A stretch of 17,089 nt of DNA, taken from assembly GCA_903828685.1 (NCBI GenBank), contig CAIKNB010000022.1, positions 1 through 17,089 of the forward strand. The letters are read 5' to 3'. The DNA comes from Candidatus Uhrbacteria bacterium (GTDB taxonomy: Bacteria > Patescibacteriota > Patescibacteriia > 2-12-FULL-60-25). Under the pieces are notes generated by a model. The model saw nothing but the letters and a program-made list of their open reading frames with translations. It was not told the DNA's origin and searched no databases. The translations under genes and the position numbers were made by a program. This document shows, in pieces, positions 1 to 6,638 of the stretch. Positions within the stretch are counted from its first letter, which is position 1. The number at the start of each line of letters is the position of its first letter.

Positions 1-989
1 AGCTGCAGCCGGGAATCGAGTTCGCGTGGATAGGTACTCCGCAGGGTCCGGAAGCACCGTTGATTCAAGCTGAAGGCGTGCCATTCCACGCTTTGTCCGT
101 GGCAAAGGTCACGCGACGTCCAGGGTTGAACTGGCTGACTTTCCCGTTTGACTATCTAAAGGCTGCGCATGAAGCGGAAAAGATTTTGGCGCAGGAAAAG
201 CCAGACTTGGTGGTTTCTGCCGGCGGTTATACGCAAGTCCCGGTTTTTCGCGCCGCATTCAAGCTGCGTATCCCTTGCGCAACTCATCAATTGGATTACA
301 CGCCTCTATTGTCCAACACTGCAGTGGCCAAGATGTGCAAGCTGGTTACGACTTCGTTCGATTATCCCAAACCGGTCTTTGGTCAAAAAGTGAAATCATT
401 GCATGTTGCTACGCCGTGCAGGTTTGCCGGCGTACCAGTACCGGAACGCGCACAAGCCGCGCAGACGCTCGGGTATAATCCTGATAAGCCGCTTGTTTTG
501 GTCGTAGGCGGTGGAACCGGAGCGCTGGCATTGAATCAAGCGTTGCTGGAAAATTTGGATGAACTCTTAGGTCGAACGCAGATTCTGCATTTGACCGGCA
601 AGGGTAAAATGTCTGAAACGCTGGCACGCGACAACTACCGAGCTTTCGAATTCTTTGACGAGACAAAAATGCTTAATGCCTATCAAGCGGCGACGTTTGT
701 GGTTTCGCGCGGCGGTTTTGGCGCCTTGTCCGAACTTTCCGCATTATCCAAAGCTGCCATCATTATTCCGATCCTGGACAGTCCGCAGGAACAGAATGCA
801 AAAGCTTTGGAGCAGGGGATTGTTGAAGTATCGCAATCAGGACATTTTGCCACCAAGCTTAAGACCGAGATTTTGAGTTTATTGGATGATGCGTCTCGGC
901 GGCAGAATCTTGGAAAAAGCTTGCATGAATTACTGAACACGGATGACGGAACTGAGTTAGCGCAGGCGTGGTTGAATCTGCTGGTTTAA
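1..989 (+). CDS. murG: MurG-like glycosyltransferase (GT28), 5' truncated by window edge
   Basis: The open frame continues without a stop to the left edge (codons from base 3), so about 30 N-terminal residues, including the usual Gly-rich start, lie outside; TTG at 60 is not the start. About 328 residues are visible, against roughly 355-370 for MurG. MurG adds GlcNAc to lipid I on the inner face of the membrane to make lipid II. Family features seen: an SAGGY segment of the N-terminal Rossmann domain, the VGGGTGALALNQ loop where MurG usually has GGSQGA, and the C-terminal VSRGGFGALSEL...IIIP...QEQNA donor-binding block with the expected Glu. The HEQN motif of typical MurG is replaced by HQLDY, so the acceptor site is divergent. 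It could be another GT28 glycolipid transferase. The next gene has its own promoter, so this is probably the last gene of an upstream operon. Confidence 0.75.
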   Translation, partial: LQPGIEFAWIGTPQGPEAPLIQAEGVPFHALSVAKVTRRPGLNWLTFPFDYLKAAHEAEKILAQEKPDLVVSAGGYTQVPVFRAAFKLRIPCATHQLDYTPLLSNTAVAKMCKLVTTSFDYPKPVFGQKVKSLHVATPCRFAGVPVPERAQAAQTLGYNPDKPLVLVVGGGTGALALNQALLENLDELLGRTQILHLTGKGKMSETLARDNYRAFEFFDETKMLNAYQAATFVVSRGGFGALSELSALSKAAIIIPILDSPQEQNAKALEQGIVEVSQSGHFATKLKTEILSLLDDASRRQNLGKSLHELLNTDDGTELAQAWLNLLV

Positions 990-991
990 TC

Positions 992-1020
992 TTGACACAG
1001 ACTGATATTTCAGCTAAATT
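992..1020 (+). promoter_or_regulatory. Sigma70-type promoter of the 100-residue gene
   Basis: TTGACA (992-997, perfect -35), a 17-base spacer, and TAAATT (1015-1020, 4 of 6 matches to the -10). Transcription would start near 1027, giving a leader of about 28 bases that contains a Shine-Dalgarno site. It lies directly after the stop codon of the MurG-like gene. Confidence 0.7.
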
Positions 1021-1040
1021 CACGTTAGTTCATTTTGCCT

Positions 1041-1045
1041 AGGAG
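1041..1045 (+). promoter_or_regulatory. Shine-Dalgarno site AGGAG
   Basis: AGGAG ends nine bases before ATG 1055 and fixes that start. It is the only well-placed strong Shine-Dalgarno site I find in the window; most other genes have none. Confidence 0.75.
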
Positions 1046-1054
1046 AACTTTACG

Positions 1055-1357
1055 ATGACGAGCAGAGTCGCATATTCAGCCGTAGACTGTCCGCGAGTAG
1101 TTTGCGTGCCGCGCGGAGGATTTCCGCTGGAACGCTTGCGTAATTACATCGAGCGCTGCCAGCGCGAAATACCGTTCAAACCCGACGAGGTCAAGGATCT
1201 CGTCCAGATGCTGTGCAACGACGCACTTCTCAGCTGCCTGGCGCCAGCCGACCAAACGCTGGTTGCATCCAAGATTAAACCAGCGGTCAATTCCTTCTTA
1301 CAACGCGAAGGCGTCAAGATACACAAGCTGCGCGCTTTGCGCCGCACAGCCAACTGA
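1055..1357 (+). CDS. Unrecognised 100-residue protein, monocistronic
   Basis: I do not recognise this family. The start is set by AGGAG at 1041-1045. The protein has no signal peptide or membrane segment. It has a short N-terminal stretch with three cysteines (Cys12, Cys17 and one near residue 34), a predicted mostly helical body from about residue 24 to 90, and a basic C-terminus (HKLRALRRTAN). The small size, basic tail and absence of hydrophobic segments would fit a nucleic-acid- or ribosome-associated protein, but this is only inference. It has its own near-consensus promoter and its own terminator, so it is an independent and probably well-expressed transcription unit between the MurG-like gene and tRNA-Lys. 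Overlapping frames here are shadows; this one alone has the initiation signals. Confidence 0.7.
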   Translation: MTSRVAYSAVDCPRVVCVPRGGFPLERLRNYIERCQREIPFKPDEVKDLVQMLCNDALLSCLAPADQTLVASKIKPAVNSFLQREGVKIHKLRALRRTAN

Positions 1358-1384
1358 TGGCAATCTGAACTTCTCGCTTACTCC

Positions 1385-1414
1385 AACGTCCATCCACAAG
1401 GTGGACGTTTTGTT
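1385..1414 (+). terminator. Rho-independent terminator after the 100-residue gene
   Basis: AACGTCCA (1385-1392) pairs with TGGACGTT (1402-1409) to form an 8-bp stem with a small loop that can pair further (CC with GG). It is followed by TTTGTT. It sits 28 bases after the TGA stop at 1355-1357. Confidence 0.75.
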
Positions 1415-1466
1415 ATGGTTTGATAATCACGTTAAACGCGATGGCCGCGCCACGTGACGCGAAAGC

Positions 1467-1495
1467 AAAACGCCCAGCGTTTAGCTAAGCGTTTT
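1467..1495 (-). terminator. Possible terminator downstream of tRNA-Lys
   Basis: On the minus strand AAAACGC (1495-1489) and GCGTTTT (1473-1467) form a 7-bp stem. The 15-base loop contains the palindrome TTAGCTAA. The stem ends in TTTT followed by GCTTT, which is a weak U-tract. It begins four bases after the tRNA CCA end. It is plausible but not strong. Confidence 0.5.
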
Positions 1496-1498
1496 ACG

Positions 1499-1574
1499 TG
1501 GTGCGCCCGGCGGGGATCGAACCCGCGACCGTTGGCTTAAAAGGCCACTGCTCTACCGACTGAGCTACAGGCGC
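1499..1574 (-). tRNA. tRNA-Lys (anticodon TTT), CCA encoded
   Basis: A full cloverleaf reads on the minus strand from 1574 to 1499. The acceptor stem is GCGCCTG with CGGGCGC (including one T-G pair), the D-stem GCTC/GAGC, and the T-arm GCGGG-TTCGATC-CCCGC. The anticodon loop is CTTTTAA, so the anticodon is TTT (bases 1541-1539), which reads AAA and AAG codons. The discriminator is A (1502) and CCA is encoded at 1501-1499. The length is 76 bases with no intron. The outermost anticodon-stem pair (27-43) is a G-A mismatch, leaving four pairs. It is transcribed divergently from the GT4 gene. Confidence 0.95.
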
Positions 1575-1583
1575 AGAACCCGG

Positions 1584-1612
1584 CTGCCAAAACTCTTATT
1601 TTGTGCTAAGAT
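1584..1612 (+). promoter_or_regulatory. Probable promoter of the GT4-translin-GT2 operon
   Basis: CTGCCA (1584-1589), a 17-base spacer, and TAAGAT (1607-1612), with TGC immediately upstream giving an extended -10. Each hexamer matches consensus at 4 of 6 positions. An adjacent GATAAT (1610-1615) is an alternative -10. The -10 overlaps that of the opposing tRNA promoter. Confidence 0.5.
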
Positions 1613-1639
1613 AATATACGAATCCGGATATTTATTCAA
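1611..1639 (-). promoter_or_regulatory. Promoter of tRNA-Lys
   Basis: On the minus strand TTGAAT (1639-1634), a 17-base spacer and TATTAT (1616-1611, 5 of 6). The predicted start near 1604 lies about 30 bases before the mature tRNA 5' end at 1574. Confidence 0.65.
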
Positions 1640-1662
1640 GAGTGGCCAACCAACAGCCGAAC

Positions 1663-2793
1663 ATGCGCATTTCTATCATAGGTTGCAAGGGTATTCCTGC
1701 CGCCCAATCACTGGGCGGTGGTATTGAGACACATGTCGAAGAATTGGCAGTGCGTTTGGTTGAGCATGGCCACAAGGTCACGGTTTACGTGAGACCTTAT
1801 GCCAATACACAGGGCTTAAAATCTTACAGAGGCGTCAGACTCATCACCTTGCCGACCATCCACACCAAGAACCTGGACGCCATTACGCATACTTTTTTAT
1901 CCTCTTTGGACGTTTTGTTCCGCCGTGCCGACGTCGTGCATTATCACGGCGTTGGCCCTTCTACGCTTTCGTGGATTCCGCGCATTTTCAAACCCTGGTC
2001 CAAAGTCGTCGTGACATTCCATAGCCGCGATCGGTTCCATGAAAAATGGGGTTGGTTTGCGCGTAATTATCTTGCTTTTGGGGAATGGACAGCGGTCAGA
2101 CTGCCGCACGCCACGATCGCGGTGTCGCATTCCATCCAGCTGCTGTGCCGCAAAAAATTTCACAAGCACGTATGGTACATCCCGAATGGAGTATTCATGC
2201 CGCCAAAAAATCCCGGACAAGACGTCTTGGAAAAATTCGGGCTTAAACCTGAAAAATACTTCTTTACCTTGAGCCGCTTTATTCCGCACAAAGCAATTGA
2301 CGACGTGATCCGCGCATTCCGCGAACTCAAGACCGATTTCAAATTAGCCGTCGTAGGTTTCGCCGCCAACAACAGCAAGGAGCGAGATTACGAAAAGCAT
2401 CTGCGCGCGCTAGCAGCCAAAGACAAGCGTATCGTGTTCACCGGCAAACTCACAGGAAAATCTTTGCAGCAATTGATGTCCAACGCCTATACGCTGGTAC
2501 ACGCTTCGCGCAGCGAAGGCTTGTCCTTCTCGATTCTTGAAGCCATGTCTTACGGCAAAGTCGTGGTCATGAGCGATATACCTGAAAATTTGGAACTCAT
2601 CGACCACTCTGGCGTGGCATACAAGGTCGGAAGCATTGCAGCGCTGCGCGACACGCTGCAATGGCTCACCACCGATCCTAGCATAGTGCACGAACGCGGC
2701 GAGCGCGCGCGCAAGGTCGCGTTCCGCTTGTATTCGTGGGATTCGATTGTGGAACGGACCGAGGCTCTATATTTTTCTTTAGCCCAAGTATGA
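1663..2793 (+). CDS. GT4-family glycosyltransferase (GT-B fold)
   Basis: A retaining GT-B glycosyltransferase of family GT4, likely adding a sugar to a cell-envelope glycan or glycolipid in the cytoplasm. ATG 1663 gives the usual family opening (MRISIIGCKGIPA), followed by a GGGIETHVEEL acceptor-side loop. An in-frame GTG at 1642 would add seven residues; neither start has a Shine-Dalgarno site. The N-terminal Rossmann domain includes VVHYHGVG and VVTFHSRD segments. The C-terminal domain has the IPNGV linker, the FFTLSRFIPHKAID donor loop, and the E-x7-E donor motif EGLSFSILE (around residues 285-293 from ATG 1663). The length of 376 residues is normal. The stop TGA (2791-2793) overlaps the ATG of the translin-like gene by four bases (ATGA), so the two are translationally coupled. 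The exact sugar and acceptor cannot be told from sequence. Confidence 0.9.
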   Translation: MRISIIGCKGIPAAQSLGGGIETHVEELAVRLVEHGHKVTVYVRPYANTQGLKSYRGVRLITLPTIHTKNLDAITHTFLSSLDVLFRRADVVHYHGVGPSTLSWIPRIFKPWSKVVVTFHSRDRFHEKWGWFARNYLAFGEWTAVRLPHATIAVSHSIQLLCRKKFHKHVWYIPNGVFMPPKNPGQDVLEKFGLKPEKYFFTLSRFIPHKAIDDVIRAFRELKTDFKLAVVGFAANNSKERDYEKHLRALAAKDKRIVFTGKLTGKSLQQLMSNAYTLVHASRSEGLSFSILEAMSYGKVVVMSDIPENLELIDHSGVAYKVGSIAALRDTLQWLTTDPSIVHERGERARKVAFRLYSWDSIVERTEALYFSLAQV

Positions 2794-3356
2794 AACTTGA
2801 AACCGCACTCAAAGCCCTGGCGCAACGCCATAAAGCCATAGATACAGACCGGCGCAAGCTTCAGGAATACAGCCAGCTGGCGCAAAAAAATTCCAAACAG
2901 GCGATTTTCGCTTTACAGCGGAACGAGACGGCGCGGTCAGGCAGTCTGCTGGCCGATGCCGAAAAAGCCCTGCGCAGCGGAGTTGATCTCATCAAAAAGC
3001 AACCGCGCCTGACTAACGAAGGCATGTGGCGCGCGGCACTTGAGGAATTTTGCGAAGCGTGTTTTTTTGACAAGGCGATTGAGGGCAAAGAGCTTTTTCC
3101 GCCGCAGAACATTTCGGATGACCCGGATATCCTGATCGGCGGGTTGTCAGATCTCATCGGCGAATTCGTTCGGTTGGCCACCAAAGCAGCCATCGACAGG
3201 CAACCGGAGAAAGTCAGCGAGTTGTACAAGACCTCGGAGCGGCTAGTCGAATTCATGCTCTCGCTGGACGCGACCGGCTCGTTGCGCAGCAAAATCGACC
3301 AGGCGCGGCAGCATCTTAGGCGTCTCGAGGAGATACGTTACGATTTATCGGTATGA
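2790..3356 (+). CDS. Translin-superfamily protein, Trax-like
   Basis: An all-helical protein of 188 residues. ATG 2790 is chosen because it forms an ATGA overlap with the preceding stop; a frame open from 2736 adds 18 residues with no family similarity. The C-terminal ending RRLEEIRYDLSV closely matches the VKKVEEVVYDLS end of eukaryotic translin. The middle carries ExxE (Glu86, Glu89 in EEFCEA) and GGLSDLIGEFVRL (Asp121, Glu125), which correspond to the GVADLTGEL region of Trax. These acidic residues form the RNase active site in Trax and in archaeal homologues; translin itself lacks the Asp. So, if correctly aligned, this is a catalysis-competent Trax-type ribonuclease subunit rather than a pure translin. 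Family members bind ssDNA or RNA as octamers. It overlaps the next gene by ATGA. Why it lies between glycosyltransferases is unknown. Confidence 0.8.
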   Translation: MKLETALKALAQRHKAIDTDRRKLQEYSQLAQKNSKQAIFALQRNETARSGSLLADAEKALRSGVDLIKKQPRLTNEGMWRAALEEFCEACFFDKAIEGKELFPPQNISDDPDILIGGLSDLIGEFVRLATKAAIDRQPEKVSELYKTSERLVEFMLSLDATGSLRSKIDQARQHLRRLEEIRYDLSV

Positions 3357-4021
3357 GCGATAAGAATGTTTCCGCCATCGTGGCAGCGTATAACGAAGAA
3401 CCGACCATCGGTCCCATCGTCAAGACGCTGGCTGATTCCAAGCTGTTCAAAGATGTAATCGTCATCAGCGACGGTTCTACTGACCGCACCGCCGAAATCG
3501 CGCGCCAGGAAGGTGCGACTTTGGTGCACCAGATGCCGTGGAAGCATGGCAAAGGTTCGGCCATGATGCACGGCGTGGCGCATACTGACGCGCCGCTTTT
3601 ATTTTTTTTGGATGCGGATCTCAAAGGTTTGACTATCGAGCACCTCAAACTGCTGCTGCAACCCGTCACGTCCGGCAAACTGGCCATGACCGTGGGCATC
3701 CGCGATCGCGGCAAACTGGCCATGAAGATTTCCGCGCATTTACCGCTCATCGGCGGCGAACGCGTGATGCAACGCCAGGTGTTCGAGGATATTCCGGACA
3801 AATACTTGCAGGGATTCATGGTGGAATCAGCCATGAACTATTATTGTCGCGCGCATCATCTGCCTTATGGCACGGTCGAACTGCCTGGCTTGCACATCCG
3901 CCACAAGATGCAAAAAGTCGGCATTTGGAAAGGCTTGAAGGAATACATCCATATGGATTACCAGATCATCAGGGCAATATTGATGGTCAGATTGGGACGC
4001 TTAAAGGGCGACTTCATCTAA
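3353..4021 (+). CDS. GT2-family glycosyltransferase (DPM1/GpgS-like)
   Basis: A GT-A fold glycosyltransferase of family GT2, 222 residues, using a nucleotide-sugar donor with a divalent metal. Seen in order: the N-terminal donor site IVAAYNEEPTIGPIV (residues 9-23), ISDGSTDRTAEIA (38-50), and the metal-binding DAD (87-89) in FFLDADLKGL. The basic C-terminal part resembles polyprenyl-phosphate sugar synthases and glucosyl-3-phosphoglycerate synthases, but has no C-terminal membrane spans. The start ATG 3353 overlaps the upstream stop (ATGA), so its translation is likely coupled to the Trax-like gene. It is the last gene of the three-gene unit; a new promoter follows at 4042. The likely role is making a lipid-linked sugar donor or a glycolipid, with substrate unknown. 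Confidence 0.88.
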   Translation: MSDKNVSAIVAAYNEEPTIGPIVKTLADSKLFKDVIVISDGSTDRTAEIARQEGATLVHQMPWKHGKGSAMMHGVAHTDAPLLFFLDADLKGLTIEHLKLLLQPVTSGKLAMTVGIRDRGKLAMKISAHLPLIGGERVMQRQVFEDIPDKYLQGFMVESAMNYYCRAHHLPYGTVELPGLHIRHKMQKVGIWKGLKEYIHMDYQIIRAILMVRLGRLKGDFI

Positions 4022-4041
4022 TGGCCTAATCTGCGCGTTAC

Positions 4042-4050
4042 TGCTAAACT
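4042..4050 (+). promoter_or_regulatory. Possible extended -10 promoter of the transporter operon
   Basis: TGC-TAAACT with no good -35. The -10 ends 11 bases before ATG 4062, so a start near 4057 would leave a leader of about five bases. Read-through from the glycosyltransferase unit (a 40-base gap with no terminator) is also possible. Confidence 0.35.
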
Positions 4051-4061
4051 TTTATCGATTT

Positions 4062-5903
4062 ATGGCTTTACCGAAATTCCTGAAAAAGAAAACTACATAC
4101 ATCATTCTTGCCCTCGTTCTGGCTGGCGTAGGCTGGTATGTCTATTCGCGGATGCAGAGCGCTAAGACCGTATACGAAACCGTTGCCGTGGATCGCGGAG
4201 ATTTGATGCAAACCGTGGAAGTCACGGGTGAGATCAAACCAGCCGAACGCATCGACCTGTCGTTCAAAAACAGCGGCAAAATCAGTAAAATCAAAGTTAA
4301 GATAGGCGATACGGTCAAAGCCGGTGACGTATTGGCCGAGCTTGATTCTTCTGATGTGCAATTCGCCATGAAGAATGCACAAGCCGCGCTCTCCATCGCG
4401 CAAGCCAACTTGGCATCCAAGCTGGCGGGCGAAACAAATCAATCCATCCGCGTGGCCCAGACCCAAGTGGAGCAATCACAAGCCGCTTACGAAAAGGCGC
4501 TGAAAGATTTGGATGCTGCCAAGAAAACTACAGCAGACGCCATATCAAGTGCACAGATCGCTTTGGATACCGCACAGCATAATTTGAATAACTCCGATGC
4601 TTTGGCCGCGCAGAACAACCAGAACGCATATGACACGTCGCGCACTACGCTGTTAAATGCAGTCGGACCTTTGCAGACGGCTTTGACTGACGGAGATACC
4701 ATTATTGGCGTAAACAACACGGTTTCAAACCAGTATTACGTTAAATTCCTGGGCGCGACTGATTCTGGCTCTGTGGATCGCGCCAAAGCTTCTTACTCTC
4801 CGGCGAAAGCCTCTGAACAGAACGCTGAAGTCCTGACTGATGCACTGAGCGCAAGTTCAACCAATGAACAAATTGAAGCAGCAGCCAGCGCAATACAGTT
4901 AGCTATCACGCAAGTGCAGTCTTATCTCAACGATGTCCAAAAAGTTTTGGCTGCGACCATCACCAGCTCTTCTTTCACAGCGACGGACTTAGCTGCGAAA
5001 AATACGACCATAGTTTCGGACCTGTCCAACGTAGCGGCGCAAAAAACAGCCGTAGTGGGAGCAGTGCAGGCGGTCAAGGATACGGGCCTGACAAAGACCC
5101 AAACCGTACAGCAGCTGCAAGATGCGCTGCATACCGCGCAGGTTGCCCTGAATACGGCGCAGACCAATGCGAATACGCAAGTCCAAGCAGCCAACACCGC
5201 AGTCACGGTACAAAAGGCGGCGCTTGATGCGGCTCAAGCTAATCTTGATTTGAAACAGGCCGGACCGCGCAGTGTGGATGTAGAACCCTTGCGTGCCGCA
5301 GTCTTGCAAGCGCAAGTTGCGTACGACCAATCAGTGAATAATCTCAACAACATACAAATCGCTGCACCTTCGGACGGAATCATTTCCGACGTCTTACCGA
5401 GCGTGGGCGAGCAGATCACGGCCAACGTAGCCGCTATCCAGATGGTCGGCAGCAAGACCTTTGATATCGAAACGAAAGTTCCCGAAGCCGATATTACCAA
5501 GATCCAAGTCGGACAGACCGCAACCATTACGCTCGATGCCTACGGCGACGACGTCAAATTCAACGGTACGGTCACGTCCAAAGATCCGGCCGAGACCTTA
5601 GTGCAAGACGCGGTGTATTACCTCATCCACGTGCAAATGGACGCCCAGGACAAAGAAGTCAAACCCAAGATGACGGCCAATGTCACGGTCAACACGGCAG
5701 AAGTCAAAGACTCGCTCATCATACCGCTACGCACCGTACGCACGCTGGATAACGGACAAAAGACCGTGCGCGTGCTCGTGAACGGCCAACCGCAGACGCG
5801 CAACATCACCATCGGCATCAAGGGCGACCAAGGCAGGGTCGAAGTAAAATCCGGCTTGAGCCAGGGCGAGCAAGTCATCGCCAGCGAAAAGACCGGCTCT
5901 TAA
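4062..5903 (+). CDS. MacA/HlyD-type adaptor subunit with enlarged hairpin insert
   Basis: A membrane-fusion (adaptor) protein of the RND/MacA/HlyD class, which caps an FtsX-type permease on the outer side of the cytoplasmic membrane. Lys-rich N-terminus, single membrane span (about residues 11-29), then the first half of a barrel-sandwich (lipoyl) domain, GKISKIKVKIGDTVKAGDVL (72-91). A long Ala/Gln-rich coiled-coil hairpin follows (about 96-430). The second lipoyl half (IAAPSDGIISDVLPSVGEQI, about 433-452), a beta-barrel and the membrane-proximal domain run to residue 613. MacA of Gram-negatives is about 370 residues; the excess is a helical insert at about 185-345, containing AYDTSRTTLL. 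I see no signal cleavage site or lipobox. Five bases separate it from the ATPase gene, so it is one operon with the ABC components. The substrate is unknown. Confidence 0.88.
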   Translation: MALPKFLKKKTTYIILALVLAGVGWYVYSRMQSAKTVYETVAVDRGDLMQTVEVTGEIKPAERIDLSFKNSGKISKIKVKIGDTVKAGDVLAELDSSDVQFAMKNAQAALSIAQANLASKLAGETNQSIRVAQTQVEQSQAAYEKALKDLDAAKKTTADAISSAQIALDTAQHNLNNSDALAAQNNQNAYDTSRTTLLNAVGPLQTALTDGDTIIGVNNTVSNQYYVKFLGATDSGSVDRAKASYSPAKASEQNAEVLTDALSASSTNEQIEAAASAIQLAITQVQSYLNDVQKVLAATITSSSFTATDLAAKNTTIVSDLSNVAAQKTAVVGAVQAVKDTGLTKTQTVQQLQDALHTAQVALNTAQTNANTQVQAANTAVTVQKAALDAAQANLDLKQAGPRSVDVEPLRAAVLQAQVAYDQSVNNLNNIQIAAPSDGIISDVLPSVGEQITANVAAIQMVGSKTFDIETKVPEADITKIQVGQTATITLDAYGDDVKFNGTVTSKDPAETLVQDAVYYLIHVQMDAQDKEVKPKMTANVTVNTAEVKDSLIIPLRTVRTLDNGQKTVRVLVNGQPQTRNITIGIKGDQGRVEVKSGLSQGEQVIASEKTGS

Positions 5904-5908
5904 AATAC

Positions 5909-6634
5909 ATGGCACAGGATGTCATTCGCGTCGCCGGGCTCAAAAAGAGCTATTTCAACGAAGGCGTAGAGACGCCGGTGCTCCACGGCCTGGATTTTGC
6001 GGTACCGGCCGGGCAATTCTTGGCCATCATGGGCCCTTCGGGTTCAGGAAAATCCACGCTCATGCATATTCTGGGATTTCTGGATACTTTGACCGAGGGC
6101 AAATATTTTTTCGAAGACCAGGATGTTTCCACGCTGAACGAGGATCAGTTGGCCAAGATGCGCGGCGAAAAAGTCGGCTTCATCTTCCAAGCGTTCAACT
6201 TGCTGCCCAAGACCACGGTGTTGGACAATGTGATGTTGCCTTTGCTGTATTCCGACATCACTGGTTCGCAACGCATGCAACTGGCGCTGGATTCCATCAA
6301 GTCCGTGGGTTTGGAACATCGCGTGCATAACCTGTCCAACCAGCTTTCAGGCGGTGAACGCCAGCGCGTGGCTATTGCGCGCGCCCTGATCCGCAAGGCG
6401 CCGGTAATCTTCGCCGATGAGCCTACGGGAAATCTGGATTCAAAATCCGGCGCACAGGTCATGCAGATATTGCAGAAGCTGAACATGGAGCAAGGCCACA
6501 CTATTATTTTGGTCACGCACGAGACTTACACCGCGGAACATGCCGAACGCATCATCAAACTCAAAGACGGTTTATTGATGTCGGACGAAAGAGTGGCCAA
6601 CCGCACGTTGAGCAACGGCGAGCTCATAAAATAA
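5909..6634 (+). CDS. ABC transporter ATPase, MacB/LolD class
   Basis: The nucleotide-binding subunit of a type VII (mechanotransmission) ABC transporter, 241 residues, a normal length. All motifs are intact: Walker [10 protein letters not shown] (42-50), Q-loop Gln94 in [10 protein letters not shown], signature LSGGERQR (146-153), Walker B VIFADEP (166-172) with catalytic Glu171, D-loop NLDS (175-178) and H-loop His204 in LVTHE. The GNLDSKSG and FNLLP segments are typical of the MacB/LolD/FtsE group. ATP hydrolysis in the cytoplasm would drive the two FtsX-type permeases encoded directly downstream (a four-base gap). In MacB proper this domain is fused to the permease; here it is a separate gene. 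It has no Shine-Dalgarno site and starts five bases after the adaptor stop. Confidence 0.93.
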   Translation: MAQDVIRVAGLKKSYFNEGVETPVLHGLDFAVPAGQFLAIMGPSGSGKSTLMHILGFLDTLTEGKYFFEDQDVSTLNEDQLAKMRGEKVGFIFQAFNLLPKTTVLDNVMLPLLYSDITGSQRMQLALDSIKSVGLEHRVHNLSNQLSGGERQRVAIARALIRKAPVIFADEPTGNLDSKSGAQVMQILQKLNMEQGHTIILVTHETYTAEHAERIIKLKDGLLMSDERVANRTLSNGELIK

Positions 6635-6638
6635 GCTT

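Noticed and set aside
1263..1457. An open frame running through the end of the 100-residue gene and its terminator
   Set aside because: No ribosome binding site, and it translates across the terminator hairpin at 1385-1414.
2736..2789. An 18-residue N-terminal extension of the translin-like protein
   Set aside because: It lies within the GT4 coding region and lacks family similarity; ATG 2790 in an ATGA overlap fits better.
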